From positions 1 through 64,000 of the forward strand of contig CANMNB010000012.1 of assembly GCA_947499145.1 (NCBI GenBank): a DNA stretch of 64,000 nt, written 5' to 3'. The notes beneath the pieces are model-generated. The model made no database searches. It saw nothing but the letters and a program-made list of their open reading frames with translations, and had not been told where the DNA came from. A program made the position numbers and the translations under genes. Shown piece by piece: positions 26,512-35,243 of the stretch; position 1 is the first letter of the stretch, and the number at the start of each line of letters is the position of its first letter. Origin of the DNA: an uncultured Arachnia sp. Its GTDB lineage: Bacteria > Actinomycetota > Actinomycetes > Propionibacteriales > Propionibacteriaceae.

Positions 26512-27681
26512 ATGGCCGAGAACCTCTGGACCACCGATCCCCGCGAGGCCCTGCGGGCCCACCCCGGCTTCACGCTGGCCAGCATGGACCGCCGCGCGAC
26601 GCCCGGCTGGGGAGGCGACAAGGCACAGGGCAAGGCCTTCATGGACTCACGCGCCTCGCTGCTGAGCGAACTCCAGGAACGGCTGTTCGCCGAGGGCCGG
26701 GTCGGGGGCAAGCGCTCGGTCCTGGTCGTCGTCCAGGGGCTCGACACCGCGGGGAAGGGCGGCATGGTGCGCCACGTCATGGGATACGTGGATCCGCAGG
26801 GGGTCTCGCTCGCCTCCTTCGGCGTGCCGACCGAGGAAGAGCGCCAGCACCACTACCTGTGGCGCATCGAGAACAAGCTCCCGACCCCAGGACGCATCGG
26901 CGTCTTCGATCGTTCCCACTACGAGGACGTCCTCGTCGTGCGGGTGGACGAACTCATCGAGGAGAGCGTCTGGTCCGAGCGCTACGACGAGATCAACGAG
27001 TGGGAGAAGCAACTGGTCGAGAGCGGGACCACCATCCTCAAGTTTGCACTGATGGTCTCCCACGAGGAGCAGGGCATCCGCCTCATGGAGCGTCTCGACC
27101 GGCCGGACAAGCGTTGGAAGTACTCCACCGGCGACCTCGACACTCGCGCGAAGTGGCATGCCTTCCAGGAGGCGTACCAGGCGGTCTTCGACCGCACCAG
27201 CACGGAGCACGCACCGTGGTACGTCCTCCCCGCGGATCGCAAGTGGTTCTCACGCCTGGCGCTCACCGAGATCCTGACCCGCACCCTGGTTGAGATGGAG
27301 ATCGGCTGGCCCAGTGTCAGGTGGAGCCCCGAGGTCCAGAGGCGCAACCTCGCCAAGTCCATGTCGACGGCGTCCTTGGTCGAGTCCTATGAGGACACCC
27401 CTGCGGTGGTCACCGAGGCCATGGAGGAGACCCTGGAGGTCCGCCGGGACTCGGCAGACCTGCTTGACGCCGACCCCGACGCCAGCGAGCAACGTATCGC
27501 TGCCCGACGGGCCGAGTGGCTGACCGATCTGGAGGAGACCCTGGCCCACAAGCGGGAACTCCTGGCCGCCCGCGACGACGCTCCCGCCCTGACCGCGGAC
27601 ATCCCGGGCATCGGCAGCAAGACGAAGAAGGCTGCCAAGTCGAAGAAGAGCAAGAAGGGCAAGAAGAAGAGCAAGAAATAG
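26512..27681 (+). CDS. ppk2: Polyphosphate kinase 2 family protein with lysine-rich tail
   Basis: A 389-residue protein. The PPK2 P-loop kinase domain covers about residues 40-280: Walker A-like GLDTAGKGG near residue 80, then FDRSHYEDVLV and the lid region near KRWKYSTGDLD. PPK2 enzymes move phosphate between polyphosphate and nucleotides. The start is set by GAAGGA at 26501-26506. Unlike typical PPK2 (about 280-300 residues), there is a charged C-terminal extension ending in a run of Lys, Ser and Gly from about residue 366, which could bind polyphosphate or nucleic acid. Confidence 0.9.
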   Translation: MAENLWTTDPREALRAHPGFTLASMDRRATPGWGGDKAQGKAFMDSRASLLSELQERLFAEGRVGGKRSVLVVVQGLDTAGKGGMVRHVMGYVDPQGVSLASFGVPTEEERQHHYLWRIENKLPTPGRIGVFDRSHYEDVLVVRVDELIEESVWSERYDEINEWEKQLVESGTTILKFALMVSHEEQGIRLMERLDRPDKRWKYSTGDLDTRAKWHAFQEAYQAVFDRTSTEHAPWYVLPADRKWFSRLALTEILTRTLVEMEIGWPSVRWSPEVQRRNLAKSMSTASLVESYEDTPAVVTEAMEETLEVRRDSADLLDADPDASEQRIAARRAEWLTDLEETLAHKRELLAARDDAPALTADIPGIGSKTKKAAKSKKSKKGKKKSKK

Positions 27682-27687
27682 CCGCGC

Positions 27688-28014
27688 TCAGCGCAGCTCC
27701 GCTTCGACGAGCCGCAGCGCCTCCGCCCGCACGTCGTCGGGGAGGCCACGGAGGTCCTCGACGATCTCCCGGGCCGCAACCACCGCCTGGGGATCAGCCG
27801 CGCGATAGTGCCAGGCCCGGTCCACCCGCTCCCGCGCCGCCAGCCCCTTCTTCGCGAGGCGGTCGAGGACGGTCATGACGGTGGTGTAGGCCAGGTCCCG
27901 ATCCTCGTTCAGCCTGGCGAGCACGTCAGCGACCGTGAGGGGACCCGTGGTGGCCCACAGGATCTCCATGATCGTCTGTTCCAGCTCGCCGCGTCGTGGC
28001 ATGGCAGTCATCAT
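27688..28014 (-). CDS. BlaI/MecI/CopY-family transcriptional repressor
   Basis: A 108-residue winged-helix repressor; VADVLARLNEDRDLAYTTVMTVL is the recognition region of the family. The second or third Met (start near 28002) is also a possible start. No BlaR1/MecR1 protease sensor is adjacent. It is divergent from cydA, and a dyad resembling BlaI-type operators lies in the 67-base gap, so control of the cyd operon and of itself is likely. Confidence 0.9.
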   Translation of the reverse strand: MMTAMPRRGELEQTIMEILWATTGPLTVADVLARLNEDRDLAYTTVMTVLDRLAKKGLAARERVDRAWHYRAADPQAVVAAREIVEDLRGLPDDVRAEALRLVEAELR

Positions 28015-28052
28015 AAGGGGCTTGGGGACGCACGGTTGTGTAAGAATTGAAC

Positions 28053-28073
28053 GCTACGACTCCAAGTAGTAGC
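28053..28073. promoter_or_regulatory. BlaI-like operator between the repressor gene and cydA
   Basis: GCTACGACT and AGTAGTAGC (8 of 9 complementary) are separated by CCA. The ACT-N3-AGT core with TAC/GTA flanks resembles BlaI/MecI-family operators. It ends 8 bases before the cydA ATG, so binding would block cydA expression. A -10-like TAAGAAT lies just upstream at about 28041. Confidence 0.7.
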
Positions 28074-28081
28074 TTCGATGC

Positions 28082-29569
28082 ATGGATCCGGTCACGCTGG
28101 CGCGGTGGCAGTTCGGCATCACCACCGTCTACCACTATCTCTTCGTCCCCATCACCATCGGGCTGTCGATGCTGGTGGCGGTGCTGCAGACCTTCTGGGT
28201 CCGCACCGGCAACGAGCGCTACCTGCAGCTGACCAAGTTCTACGGGAAGCTCTTCCTGATCAACTTCGCCCTCGGCGTCGTCACCGGCATCGTGCAGGAG
28301 TTCCAGTTCGGCATGAACTGGTCCGAGTACTCTCGCTTCGTCGGCGACGTGTTCGGCGCACCCCTCGCGCTCGAAGCACTCCTCGCGTTCTTCCTGGAGT
28401 CGACGTTCATCGGGTTGTGGATCTTCGGCTGGGACAAGCTGCCCAAGAAGCTGCACCTGGCCACGATCTACGCCGCAGCGTTCGGGACCATGCTCTCGGC
28501 CATCTTCATCCTGGCCGCAAACTCCTGGATGCAGAACCCTGTCGGAACCACCTTCCGCAACGGACGCGCGGAGCTCGACGGCGTCGAGGGTTTCCTCGAG
28601 GTCCTGACCAACCCGGTCTTCCTCGTGACGTTCCCGCACGTCATGGCGGGCGCCTACATGGTGGCCGGCGGCATCCTGGCCGGTGTCAGCGGCTGGCATC
28701 TGGCCAAGCTCCGCTCCGCCGGCGCGGAGACCGCCAGCGACGACGTGCGCTCGCACCGGTTCGCTGCCCGACTCGGCGCCTGGGTCCTGCTCGCGGCCTC
28801 GGTGGTCGTCGTCTTCACCGGTGACCTGCAGTCCAAGGTCATGATCGACGTCCAGCCGGTGAAAATGGCCGCCGCCGAGGGCCTGTACGAGACCGAGACC
28901 AACGCAGGCTTCTCCGTCCTGACCATCGGCAGCCTCGACGGGACCGAGGAGGTCTGGGCGCTGAAGGTCCCAGGCCTGTTGTCCGTCATGTCCGGCCACG
29001 AGACCATCCGTGGGATCGACGACCTCCGCGCGGACTACGACGAGCAGGGCTTCCTGCGCTTCGACGGCACGAAGAACCAGCTGCAGTCCGAGTACGCCGC
29101 CGAGCTGGAGGCCAACTACCCCGGCATCGACCCGATCCCCAACATCTTCCTCTCCTACTGGACGTTCCGCCTCATGATCACCTTGGGGATGATGGGCGCC
29201 GCCATCGCCGTGTTCCTGCTGTGGGTGACCCGCAAGGACCACCTGCCGCCGACGGCTCGGTGGTGGACCTGGCTCATGTTCGCCATCCCGCTCCTGCCCA
29301 CGTTCGGCAACTCGTTCGGCTGGATCTTCACCGAGATGGGTCGCCAGCCGTGGATCGTGGCCGGCGTGATGCCGACGACCGCAGGCATTTCGCCCACGAC
29401 GTCGGTCACCGACATCTGGATCTCGATGATCGTGTACACGCTGCTGTACGGCGCCCTGGCCGTCATCGAGGTGACGCTTTTCCTGAAGTACGCCCGCATG
29501 GACCTGCCCGACGTGACGCCGCCCGAGGTCCAGACCGACGACGACGCTCCCCTGTCGTTCGCCTACTGA
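28082..29569 (+). CDS. cydA: Cytochrome bd ubiquinol/menaquinol oxidase subunit I
   Basis: A 495-residue membrane subunit carrying the haems of the high-affinity terminal oxidase. His18 matches the haem b595 ligand, and His186 in FPHVMAG matches the haem b558 ligand; the GRQPW motif is present near residue 421. It is first of cydABDC. No strong ribosome site is seen, and the BlaI-like operator abuts the start, so expression is probably set by repression. Confidence 0.95.
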   Translation: MDPVTLARWQFGITTVYHYLFVPITIGLSMLVAVLQTFWVRTGNERYLQLTKFYGKLFLINFALGVVTGIVQEFQFGMNWSEYSRFVGDVFGAPLALEALLAFFLESTFIGLWIFGWDKLPKKLHLATIYAAAFGTMLSAIFILAANSWMQNPVGTTFRNGRAELDGVEGFLEVLTNPVFLVTFPHVMAGAYMVAGGILAGVSGWHLAKLRSAGAETASDDVRSHRFAARLGAWVLLAASVVVVFTGDLQSKVMIDVQPVKMAAAEGLYETETNAGFSVLTIGSLDGTEEVWALKVPGLLSVMSGHETIRGIDDLRADYDEQGFLRFDGTKNQLQSEYAAELEANYPGIDPIPNIFLSYWTFRLMITLGMMGAAIAVFLLWVTRKDHLPPTARWWTWLMFAIPLLPTFGNSFGWIFTEMGRQPWIVAGVMPTTAGISPTTSVTDIWISMIVYTLLYGALAVIEVTLFLKYARMDLPDVTPPEVQTDDDAPLSFAY

Positions 29570-29588
29570 GACGAAGAGAGAAGCCACG

Positions 29589-30653
29589 ATGATCCTCCTC
29601 GAAACCGTCGGCACGCTGCCGATCGTGTGGTTCGCCCTCATCGCCGTCCTGTGGATCGGGTTCTTCTTCCTGGAAGGCTTCGACTTCGGCGTCGGCATGT
29701 TGCTCCCCGTCCTCGGCCGGTCCGAGAAGGAGCGGCGCGTCATGATCAACACCATCGGTCCCGTCTGGGACGGCAACGAGGTGTGGCTCATCACCGCGGG
29801 CGGCGCCATGTTCGCGGCCTTCCCAGGCTGGTACGCGTCGCTCTTCTCTGCCCTCTACCTTCCTCTCCTGCTGGTGCTGGTCGGACTGATCCTGCGCGGC
29901 GTCGCCTTCGAGTACCGCGCCAAGAACACCGCCACACGCTGGCGCCAGATGCTGGACACCTTCGCCATCGTCGGGTCGTTCCTCCCCAGCCTCGTGTTCG
30001 GGGTGGGATTCGCCAACTTCATCATCGGGCTCGAGAACGACGGGCTTCTGTTCGACGGCACGTTCCTCGGCCTCTTCAGCCCGTTCGCCCTGCTGGGAGG
30101 GGTGCTCCTGGTGGTGGTCTTCCTGTACCACGGCTCCACCTTCCTCGCCCTGAAGACCAAGGGCGGCATCCACGAGCGCGCCGAGGGCTTCGCGGGGCGC
30201 ATCGGCTGGCCCGCCGTCGCTCTCCTGGCCATCTTCGTGGCCTGCCAGAACATCTTCTGGCCCGCCACCTCGGGATTCGGCGACTTCTCCCTCCTCGTCT
30301 GGATCATCGGGATCGTGTCCGTGCTGGCGCTCGCAGCGTCGGTGGCCATGACACGCCTGGGCCGTGACGGCTGGGGCTTCGTACTGGGCGGCGCCTCCAT
30401 CGTCACCCTCTTCGCCGGCATCTTCCTCAAGATGTACGGCAACCTCGGCTTCGCGCAGGATGAGGCGGTCGCCGCCACGGAGCGGCTCAACATCATCACT
30501 GCAGCGTCCTCGCCGACGACGCTGACCATCATGACCTGGGCGGCCGTCATCTTCGTGCCCCTCGTGCTCGCCTACCAGACCTGGACCTACTGGGTGTTCT
30601 CGAAGCGCATCAGCACCAGCAACATCCCCGACGACGTGCAGGCGGCGGTCTGA
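29589..30653 (+). CDS. cydB: Cytochrome bd oxidase subunit II
   Basis: A 354-residue polytopic membrane protein. It contains the family pattern WFALIAVLW, GFDFGVGML and the conserved WDGNEVWLI segment near residue 57. It pairs with CydA. It has an upstream purine-rich ribosome site (AGAGAGAAG) and lies 3 bases before cydD. Confidence 0.95.
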   Translation: MILLETVGTLPIVWFALIAVLWIGFFFLEGFDFGVGMLLPVLGRSEKERRVMINTIGPVWDGNEVWLITAGGAMFAAFPGWYASLFSALYLPLLLVLVGLILRGVAFEYRAKNTATRWRQMLDTFAIVGSFLPSLVFGVGFANFIIGLENDGLLFDGTFLGLFSPFALLGGVLLVVVFLYHGSTFLALKTKGGIHERAEGFAGRIGWPAVALLAIFVACQNIFWPATSGFGDFSLLVWIIGIVSVLALAASVAMTRLGRDGWGFVLGGASIVTLFAGIFLKMYGNLGFAQDEAVAATERLNIITAASSPTTLTIMTWAAVIFVPLVLAYQTWTYWVFSKRISTSNIPDDVQAAV

Positions 30654-30656
30654 CGC

Positions 30657-32291
30657 GTGACGGGACCCATCCACCCGAGGCTGCTCGCGAGGGCAGGGGC
30701 GACCAGGAAGTACCTGGTCGCCTCTGTGCTTGTGGGCATCGTCACCTCCGGCCTCCTGATCCTCCAGGCGTGGCTCCTCTCGCAGGGCATCACCCAGGTC
30801 GTGACCGCCGGCGCGCTGCCGCCGGACTGGGTCGGCCTCCTGCTGGGGCTCGCCGCGGTCTTCGCAGGGCGTGCTGCCCTCGGCTGGCTGTCGGAGGTCC
30901 TGGCCCACCGCTCCGCCGCGCGCGTGAAGTCCCAACTCCGTCGTGACCTGCTCAGCGCCCGACTGACGCGGCCGGTCGGAGGGACGACGTCGTCGGCCAC
31001 GCTGGTCCAGCTCGCGACGAAGGGCCTCGACGCGCTCGACGGGTACTTTTCCAAGTACCTGCCCCAGCTCGGCCTGGCCGCCACCGTTCCGCTCATCGTC
31101 GGCGGCGCGATCCTCCTCGCGGACTGGGGCTCGGCCCTCATCATCGCCTTCACCCTCCCCCTGATCCCGGTGTTCATGGCGCTCGTGGGCTGGACCACCG
31201 AGAAGGCCACAACCCGGAGCTATGCCGTCGCTGACAGGCTGGCGAACCACTTCGCCGACCTGATCGAGGGGCTGCCCACGTTGCAGGCCTTCGCCCGTGC
31301 ACGGGCACAGCGCCGAGGCGTCGAACTGGGTGAGGAGACGTACCGCGGCGCCACGATGAGGGTGCTGTCGGTGTCGTTCGTCTCGGCCCTCGTGCTGGAA
31401 CTGTTGGCCACCCTGTCAGTCGCGGTCGTGGCCGTCACGGTCGGCTTCCGCCTCGTCTACGGCCTGGTGCCGTTCGACGTCGCGCTCTTCGTCCTCATCC
31501 TCGCTCCGGAGGCTTTCCTGCCGGTGCGCCAAGTGGGCGTCCACTTCCACGACTCGGCCGACGGCGTGGCTGCGGCCGACGCCGCCTTCGCCGTCATCGA
31601 CGACGCCGCACCCGCGACGACGGGGGCCCCGGCTCCGTCCCTGACCGACCACCCGGTCATCCTCGACGGTGTCAGCTATCGGTGGCCCGGCGCGGGGACG
31701 GCGGCGGTCGCCGACCTCAACCTCACGCTCGCCCCCGGCGAGGTGGTGGCGGTGCGCGGCGCCTCCGGCGGCGGCAAGTCCACGGCCCTGGCGCTGCTGA
31801 TGGGGTTCCTCGCGCCGGACGAGGGACGTATCACGATCGGTGGCCGGGACTTGGCCGAGTTGGACCTCGACACCTGGCGACGGCAGCTCGCCTGGGTGGC
31901 GCAGGACCCGGGGATGCTCAACGGCTCGGTGGCCGACAACGTGCGGCTCGGGGATTCCTCGGCCTCGGACGATGCCGTCGACGCCGCACTACGGGAAGCG
32001 GGCGCCGACTTCCCCAGCTCCAAACCGGTCGGTGACGACGGGGAGGGGCTGTCCGCGGGAGAGCGGCGACGAGTCGCGCTGGCGCGGGCCCTGCTGCGGA
32101 TCCGCGCCGGAGCCCGGCTGCTCGTGCTCGACGAACCCACCGCCGGCCTGGACGCCTCCACCGAGGCGGCTGTCATCGGGGCGGTGCGCCGCACGGGCGC
32201 GGGCGCCGTCGTGGTCACTCACCGCCCGGCCGTGCTCGAGGCCGCCGACCGCGTGGTCCACCTCGCCCCCGCCCCGGTGGGTGAGCCGTGA
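30657..32291 (+). CDS. cydD: CydD, cysteine/glutathione ABC exporter subunit for cytochrome bd assembly
   Basis: A 544-residue membrane-ATPase fusion. Walker A is GASGGGKST, the signature is LSAGERRRVALA, and Walker B is LLVLDEPTAGLD. With CydC it forms the transporter needed for haem insertion into cytochrome bd. The start is GTG, 3 bases after cydB. The glycine-rich Walker A (SGGGKS) is a common variant in CydD. Confidence 0.93.
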   Translation: MTGPIHPRLLARAGATRKYLVASVLVGIVTSGLLILQAWLLSQGITQVVTAGALPPDWVGLLLGLAAVFAGRAALGWLSEVLAHRSAARVKSQLRRDLLSARLTRPVGGTTSSATLVQLATKGLDALDGYFSKYLPQLGLAATVPLIVGGAILLADWGSALIIAFTLPLIPVFMALVGWTTEKATTRSYAVADRLANHFADLIEGLPTLQAFARARAQRRGVELGEETYRGATMRVLSVSFVSALVLELLATLSVAVVAVTVGFRLVYGLVPFDVALFVLILAPEAFLPVRQVGVHFHDSADGVAAADAAFAVIDDAAPATTGAPAPSLTDHPVILDGVSYRWPGAGTAAVADLNLTLAPGEVVAVRGASGGGKSTALALLMGFLAPDEGRITIGGRDLAELDLDTWRRQLAWVAQDPGMLNGSVADNVRLGDSSASDDAVDAALREAGADFPSSKPVGDDGEGLSAGERRRVALARALLRIRAGARLLVLDEPTAGLDASTEAAVIGAVRRTGAGAVVVTHRPAVLEAADRVVHLAPAPVGEP

Positions 32292-33883
32292 GGCGCCCCG
32301 CGTCGTGGCGGCTGCTCGCGGAACTGGTCGCCGCCGTGCCGGGCGGCCGGAAGCGGTTCTCCCTGGCAGTACTGCTGGCCTCCCTCGCCTCCGGCGCCTC
32401 CGTCGCCCTCATGGGACTGTCGGCGTGGCTCATCAGCCGGGCTGCGGAAATGCCTCCGGTTCTCTACCTGCAGGCCGCCGCCGTCGGCGTCAGGTTCTTC
32501 GGGATCTCGAGAGGCGTCTTCCGCTACGTGGAACGCCTCGTGGGCCACGACGTCGCCCTGCGCCTGCAGTCCGCGCTGCGCATCCGCACCTACGACTCGC
32601 TCTCCGCCACCACGCTCGTCGGCCGACGTCGCGGCGACCTGCTCAGCCGCGTCGTCGCCGACGTGGCAGCCGTCCAGGACCTCGTGGTTCGGGTTGTCAT
32701 CCCGACGCTCGCAGCATCACTGGTGATCGTCGGCACCACAGTGATGCTCGGTCGATTCAGCTGGTCATCCGCGCTCGTCCTGCTGGGCTCAGCGGCGCTC
32801 GCCGGAGTGGTCGCGCCCGCTGTGGCCTCCCGCGCCTCCCGTGCCGTCGACCGGGCAGCCGTCCCCACCCGAGGACGGCTGGCCGACGGTGTCCGCGAGC
32901 TGGTGCGCACCTCCGACGACCTCGTGGCCTATTCCGCCGACGGTGTCGCACTCGACAGCCTCCTCGCCGTCGACGACGAACTGCGCCGGCAGGAGTCGCG
33001 GGCCGCCTGGGTGCGGGGACTCGGGACGGCGCTGCAGGTGGTCGCCGCCGGCATCGCCGTGCTCGCTGCGCTCGTGATCGGCGGTCAGGCCGTGGTGTCC
33101 GGTGACCTGGCCCCCCGCCTGCTGGCCGTGCTGGTCCTCACGCCGCTGGCCATGCACGAGGTGCTGGCCACCTTCAGCCAGGCCGCCCAGGTGCACACCC
33201 GAGCCGGCGCCGCGCTGGAGCGGCTCGCCGAGGTCATCGACGCCGAGCCCATCGGGTCCGGCGACGCTCGGCCGGGAACCGACGACGTCGCCGGCCTGGT
33301 CATCGACGCCGCCAGCGTCGGGTGGCCTGGCTCCGGACCCGTGGTGGAGCGCCTCAGCCTGCGGGTCGCCCCGGGTGAGCGTGTGGCGCTGGTGGGGCCG
33401 TCGGGCGTGGGCAAGACCACCGTCGCGGCGACGGTGATGGGCCTCATCCCACCGTTGGCAGGGACCATCCGCCGATCCGGCCAGGTCGGCTACCTGGCGC
33501 AGGACGCCCACATCTTCGCCACGTCCGTGGCCGAGAACGTGCGGATCGGGAACAAGGACGCCACTGATGCCGAGGTGGCGCGGGCCCTGGATCGGGCCGG
33601 CCTGCGCCTGGACCCCGAGCGGATCATCGGGGAGGCGGGGAGCACCCTCTCCGGTGGGGAGGTGCGCCGCCTCGCCCTGGCCCGGGTCCTGGCGGCGCCT
33701 CGAGACATCCTCGTCCTCGACGAGCCGACCGAACACCTCGACCAGGAGACGGCGGCACGGCTGATGGCCGATGTGTGGGCCTCCACGTCGGATCGTGCCG
33801 TGCTCGTAATCACCCACGATCCGGACGTCGTGGTGGCCTGCGACCGCGTCGTCGCTCTGGGCGACGCCACAGGCAGAAGCTAG
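32288..33883 (+). CDS. cydC: CydC, partner subunit of the CydDC ABC exporter
   Basis: A 531-residue membrane-ATPase fusion with Walker A GPSGVGKTT, signature LSGGEVRRLALA and Walker B ILVLDEPTEHLD. The GTG start overlaps the cydD stop, so the two subunits are translationally coupled. The operon order cydA-B-D-C is complete. Confidence 0.93.
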   Translation: MRRPASWRLLAELVAAVPGGRKRFSLAVLLASLASGASVALMGLSAWLISRAAEMPPVLYLQAAAVGVRFFGISRGVFRYVERLVGHDVALRLQSALRIRTYDSLSATTLVGRRRGDLLSRVVADVAAVQDLVVRVVIPTLAASLVIVGTTVMLGRFSWSSALVLLGSAALAGVVAPAVASRASRAVDRAAVPTRGRLADGVRELVRTSDDLVAYSADGVALDSLLAVDDELRRQESRAAWVRGLGTALQVVAAGIAVLAALVIGGQAVVSGDLAPRLLAVLVLTPLAMHEVLATFSQAAQVHTRAGAALERLAEVIDAEPIGSGDARPGTDDVAGLVIDAASVGWPGSGPVVERLSLRVAPGERVALVGPSGVGKTTVAATVMGLIPPLAGTIRRSGQVGYLAQDAHIFATSVAENVRIGNKDATDAEVARALDRAGLRLDPERIIGEAGSTLSGGEVRRLALARVLAAPRDILVLDEPTEHLDQETAARLMADVWASTSDRAVLVITHDPDVVVACDRVVALGDATGRS

Positions 33884-33893
33884 AGTGAGCGGC

Positions 33894-35201
33894 GTGACTG
33901 ACGCCCCCCGCGATGCTGCCGGCCCTCGGCACCTGACGGTCGCGCAGTTCACCGACAACTACGGGCCGGGCAGCAACGGACTGATGTACGCCGTCCAGCA
34001 ACTGGAGGGAAACCTGCTGGACGCGGGACACTCCGTGATCGTCGTCGCCCCGCGCGCCAAGGGCCCCAACCCGCACGCAGGCCGCGACGGCCGCACGGAG
34101 ATCCGGCTGCCCTCGGTGCGCGTCCCCAACATGCCCACTCGAGTGGCCAACGGCCGCCACTTCGAACGCACCATGGCACGGATCGCCGAACTCGCCCCGG
34201 ACGTCATCCACGTCCATGGCTTCGGGACGGTCGGCGTGCTGGGGGTCTGGGTCGCCAAACGTCTGGGGATCCCCCTGCTGATGACGTGGCACACCGACTT
34301 CGACGCCTACGCGGACCACTACGCCGCCGTCCTCCCGCTCCTGACAGGCGTGTTGAAGGCCTTCGGGAAGTTGACCCACGGCGAAGTCTTCAGCTCCGCG
34401 GACCTGCAGGTGGCCGCCATCCGCTACGAGGACCGGGGACGATCCACCGCATCGCTGCTGGGGCTGTGCCAGAAGATGCTCGAGTCCTCGGACCTGGTGA
34501 CCACCCCGTCACCGAAGACCGCGGACCGGTGTCGCGAGATCGCGCCCGGCGCGCACGTCATGGTGGTGCCCAACGGGGTCGACCCGCTTCCGTCGGGTCC
34601 GCCCCCGGTTGAGCGCGGACCCGGCCCCCTCGTCCTCTACGCCGGAAGGATCGCCCCAGAAAAGGGCATCCCCCTGCTGGTGGAAGCCTTCGAACTGGTC
34701 AGGGTCCAGCGCCCGGATACGCAACTCATGGTGGTCGGGGACTGGCAGCGCTACCCCCGCATCAGGCGCGTCCTGGCAGCCAGTGCAGCGACGGGAAACG
34801 TCATCCTCCCGGGGGAGCAGCCCCGGGAGAAGCTGGGCGCCTTCTACCAGATGGCCGACGTGTTCGCCTTCCCCAGCCAGACGGACACCCAGGCGCTGGT
34901 GCTGCACGAGGCGGCGCTGGCGGGCCTGCCCATCGTTTCCGTGGACCCCGCGCTGCGCCTGGTGCTGGAGCCGGGCACGAACGGGGAGTTGGCGCGACCC
35001 ACCGCCCCCTCGATGGCGGCGGGCCTGTTGCGCGTCATCTCCCGCCTCGAGGACCCCCAATGGCGCAACAACGCCGCGGAGACCTCGCGCCGTCTCGCGT
35101 CGCAGTGGTCCATCGCCTCACAGGCAGATGCCATGCTCGCGCTCTACGCCGAGGTGGCTGACAGCCGCCGCCTCGAGGGGCTCATCGGCGCCGGGCGCTA
35201 G
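33894..35201 (+). CDS. Family 4 glycosyltransferase
   Basis: A GT-B fold glycosyltransferase of about 435 residues. The N-terminal domain holds DVIHVHGFGTVGVLG and TWHTDFDAY; the C-terminal domain holds VLYAGRIAPEKGIPLLVEAF and the E-x7-E-type motif around LVLHEAALAG. It resembles the diacylglycerol glucosyltransferase/PimB-like branch, so a membrane glycolipid product is plausible. GTG at 33894 is preferred to GTG at 33885 because TAGAGT (33881-33886) lies exactly seven bases before it, like other leaderless starts here. It directly follows cydC. Confidence 0.85.
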   Translation: MTDAPRDAAGPRHLTVAQFTDNYGPGSNGLMYAVQQLEGNLLDAGHSVIVVAPRAKGPNPHAGRDGRTEIRLPSVRVPNMPTRVANGRHFERTMARIAELAPDVIHVHGFGTVGVLGVWVAKRLGIPLLMTWHTDFDAYADHYAAVLPLLTGVLKAFGKLTHGEVFSSADLQVAAIRYEDRGRSTASLLGLCQKMLESSDLVTTPSPKTADRCREIAPGAHVMVVPNGVDPLPSGPPPVERGPGPLVLYAGRIAPEKGIPLLVEAFELVRVQRPDTQLMVVGDWQRYPRIRRVLAASAATGNVILPGEQPREKLGAFYQMADVFAFPSQTDTQALVLHEAALAGLPIVSVDPALRLVLEPGTNGELARPTAPSMAAGLLRVISRLEDPQWRNNAAETSRRLASQWSIASQADAMLALYAEVADSRRLEGLIGAGR

Positions 35202-35243
35202 AACGGGCTCCACCAGCTGCCGCTTCGCCCTAGATTGGGGACC

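Noticed and set aside
27926-29809. 627-codon minus-strand frame opposite cydA/cydB
   Set aside because: Antisense shadow; cydA and cydB have intact haem ligands and motifs on the plus strand.
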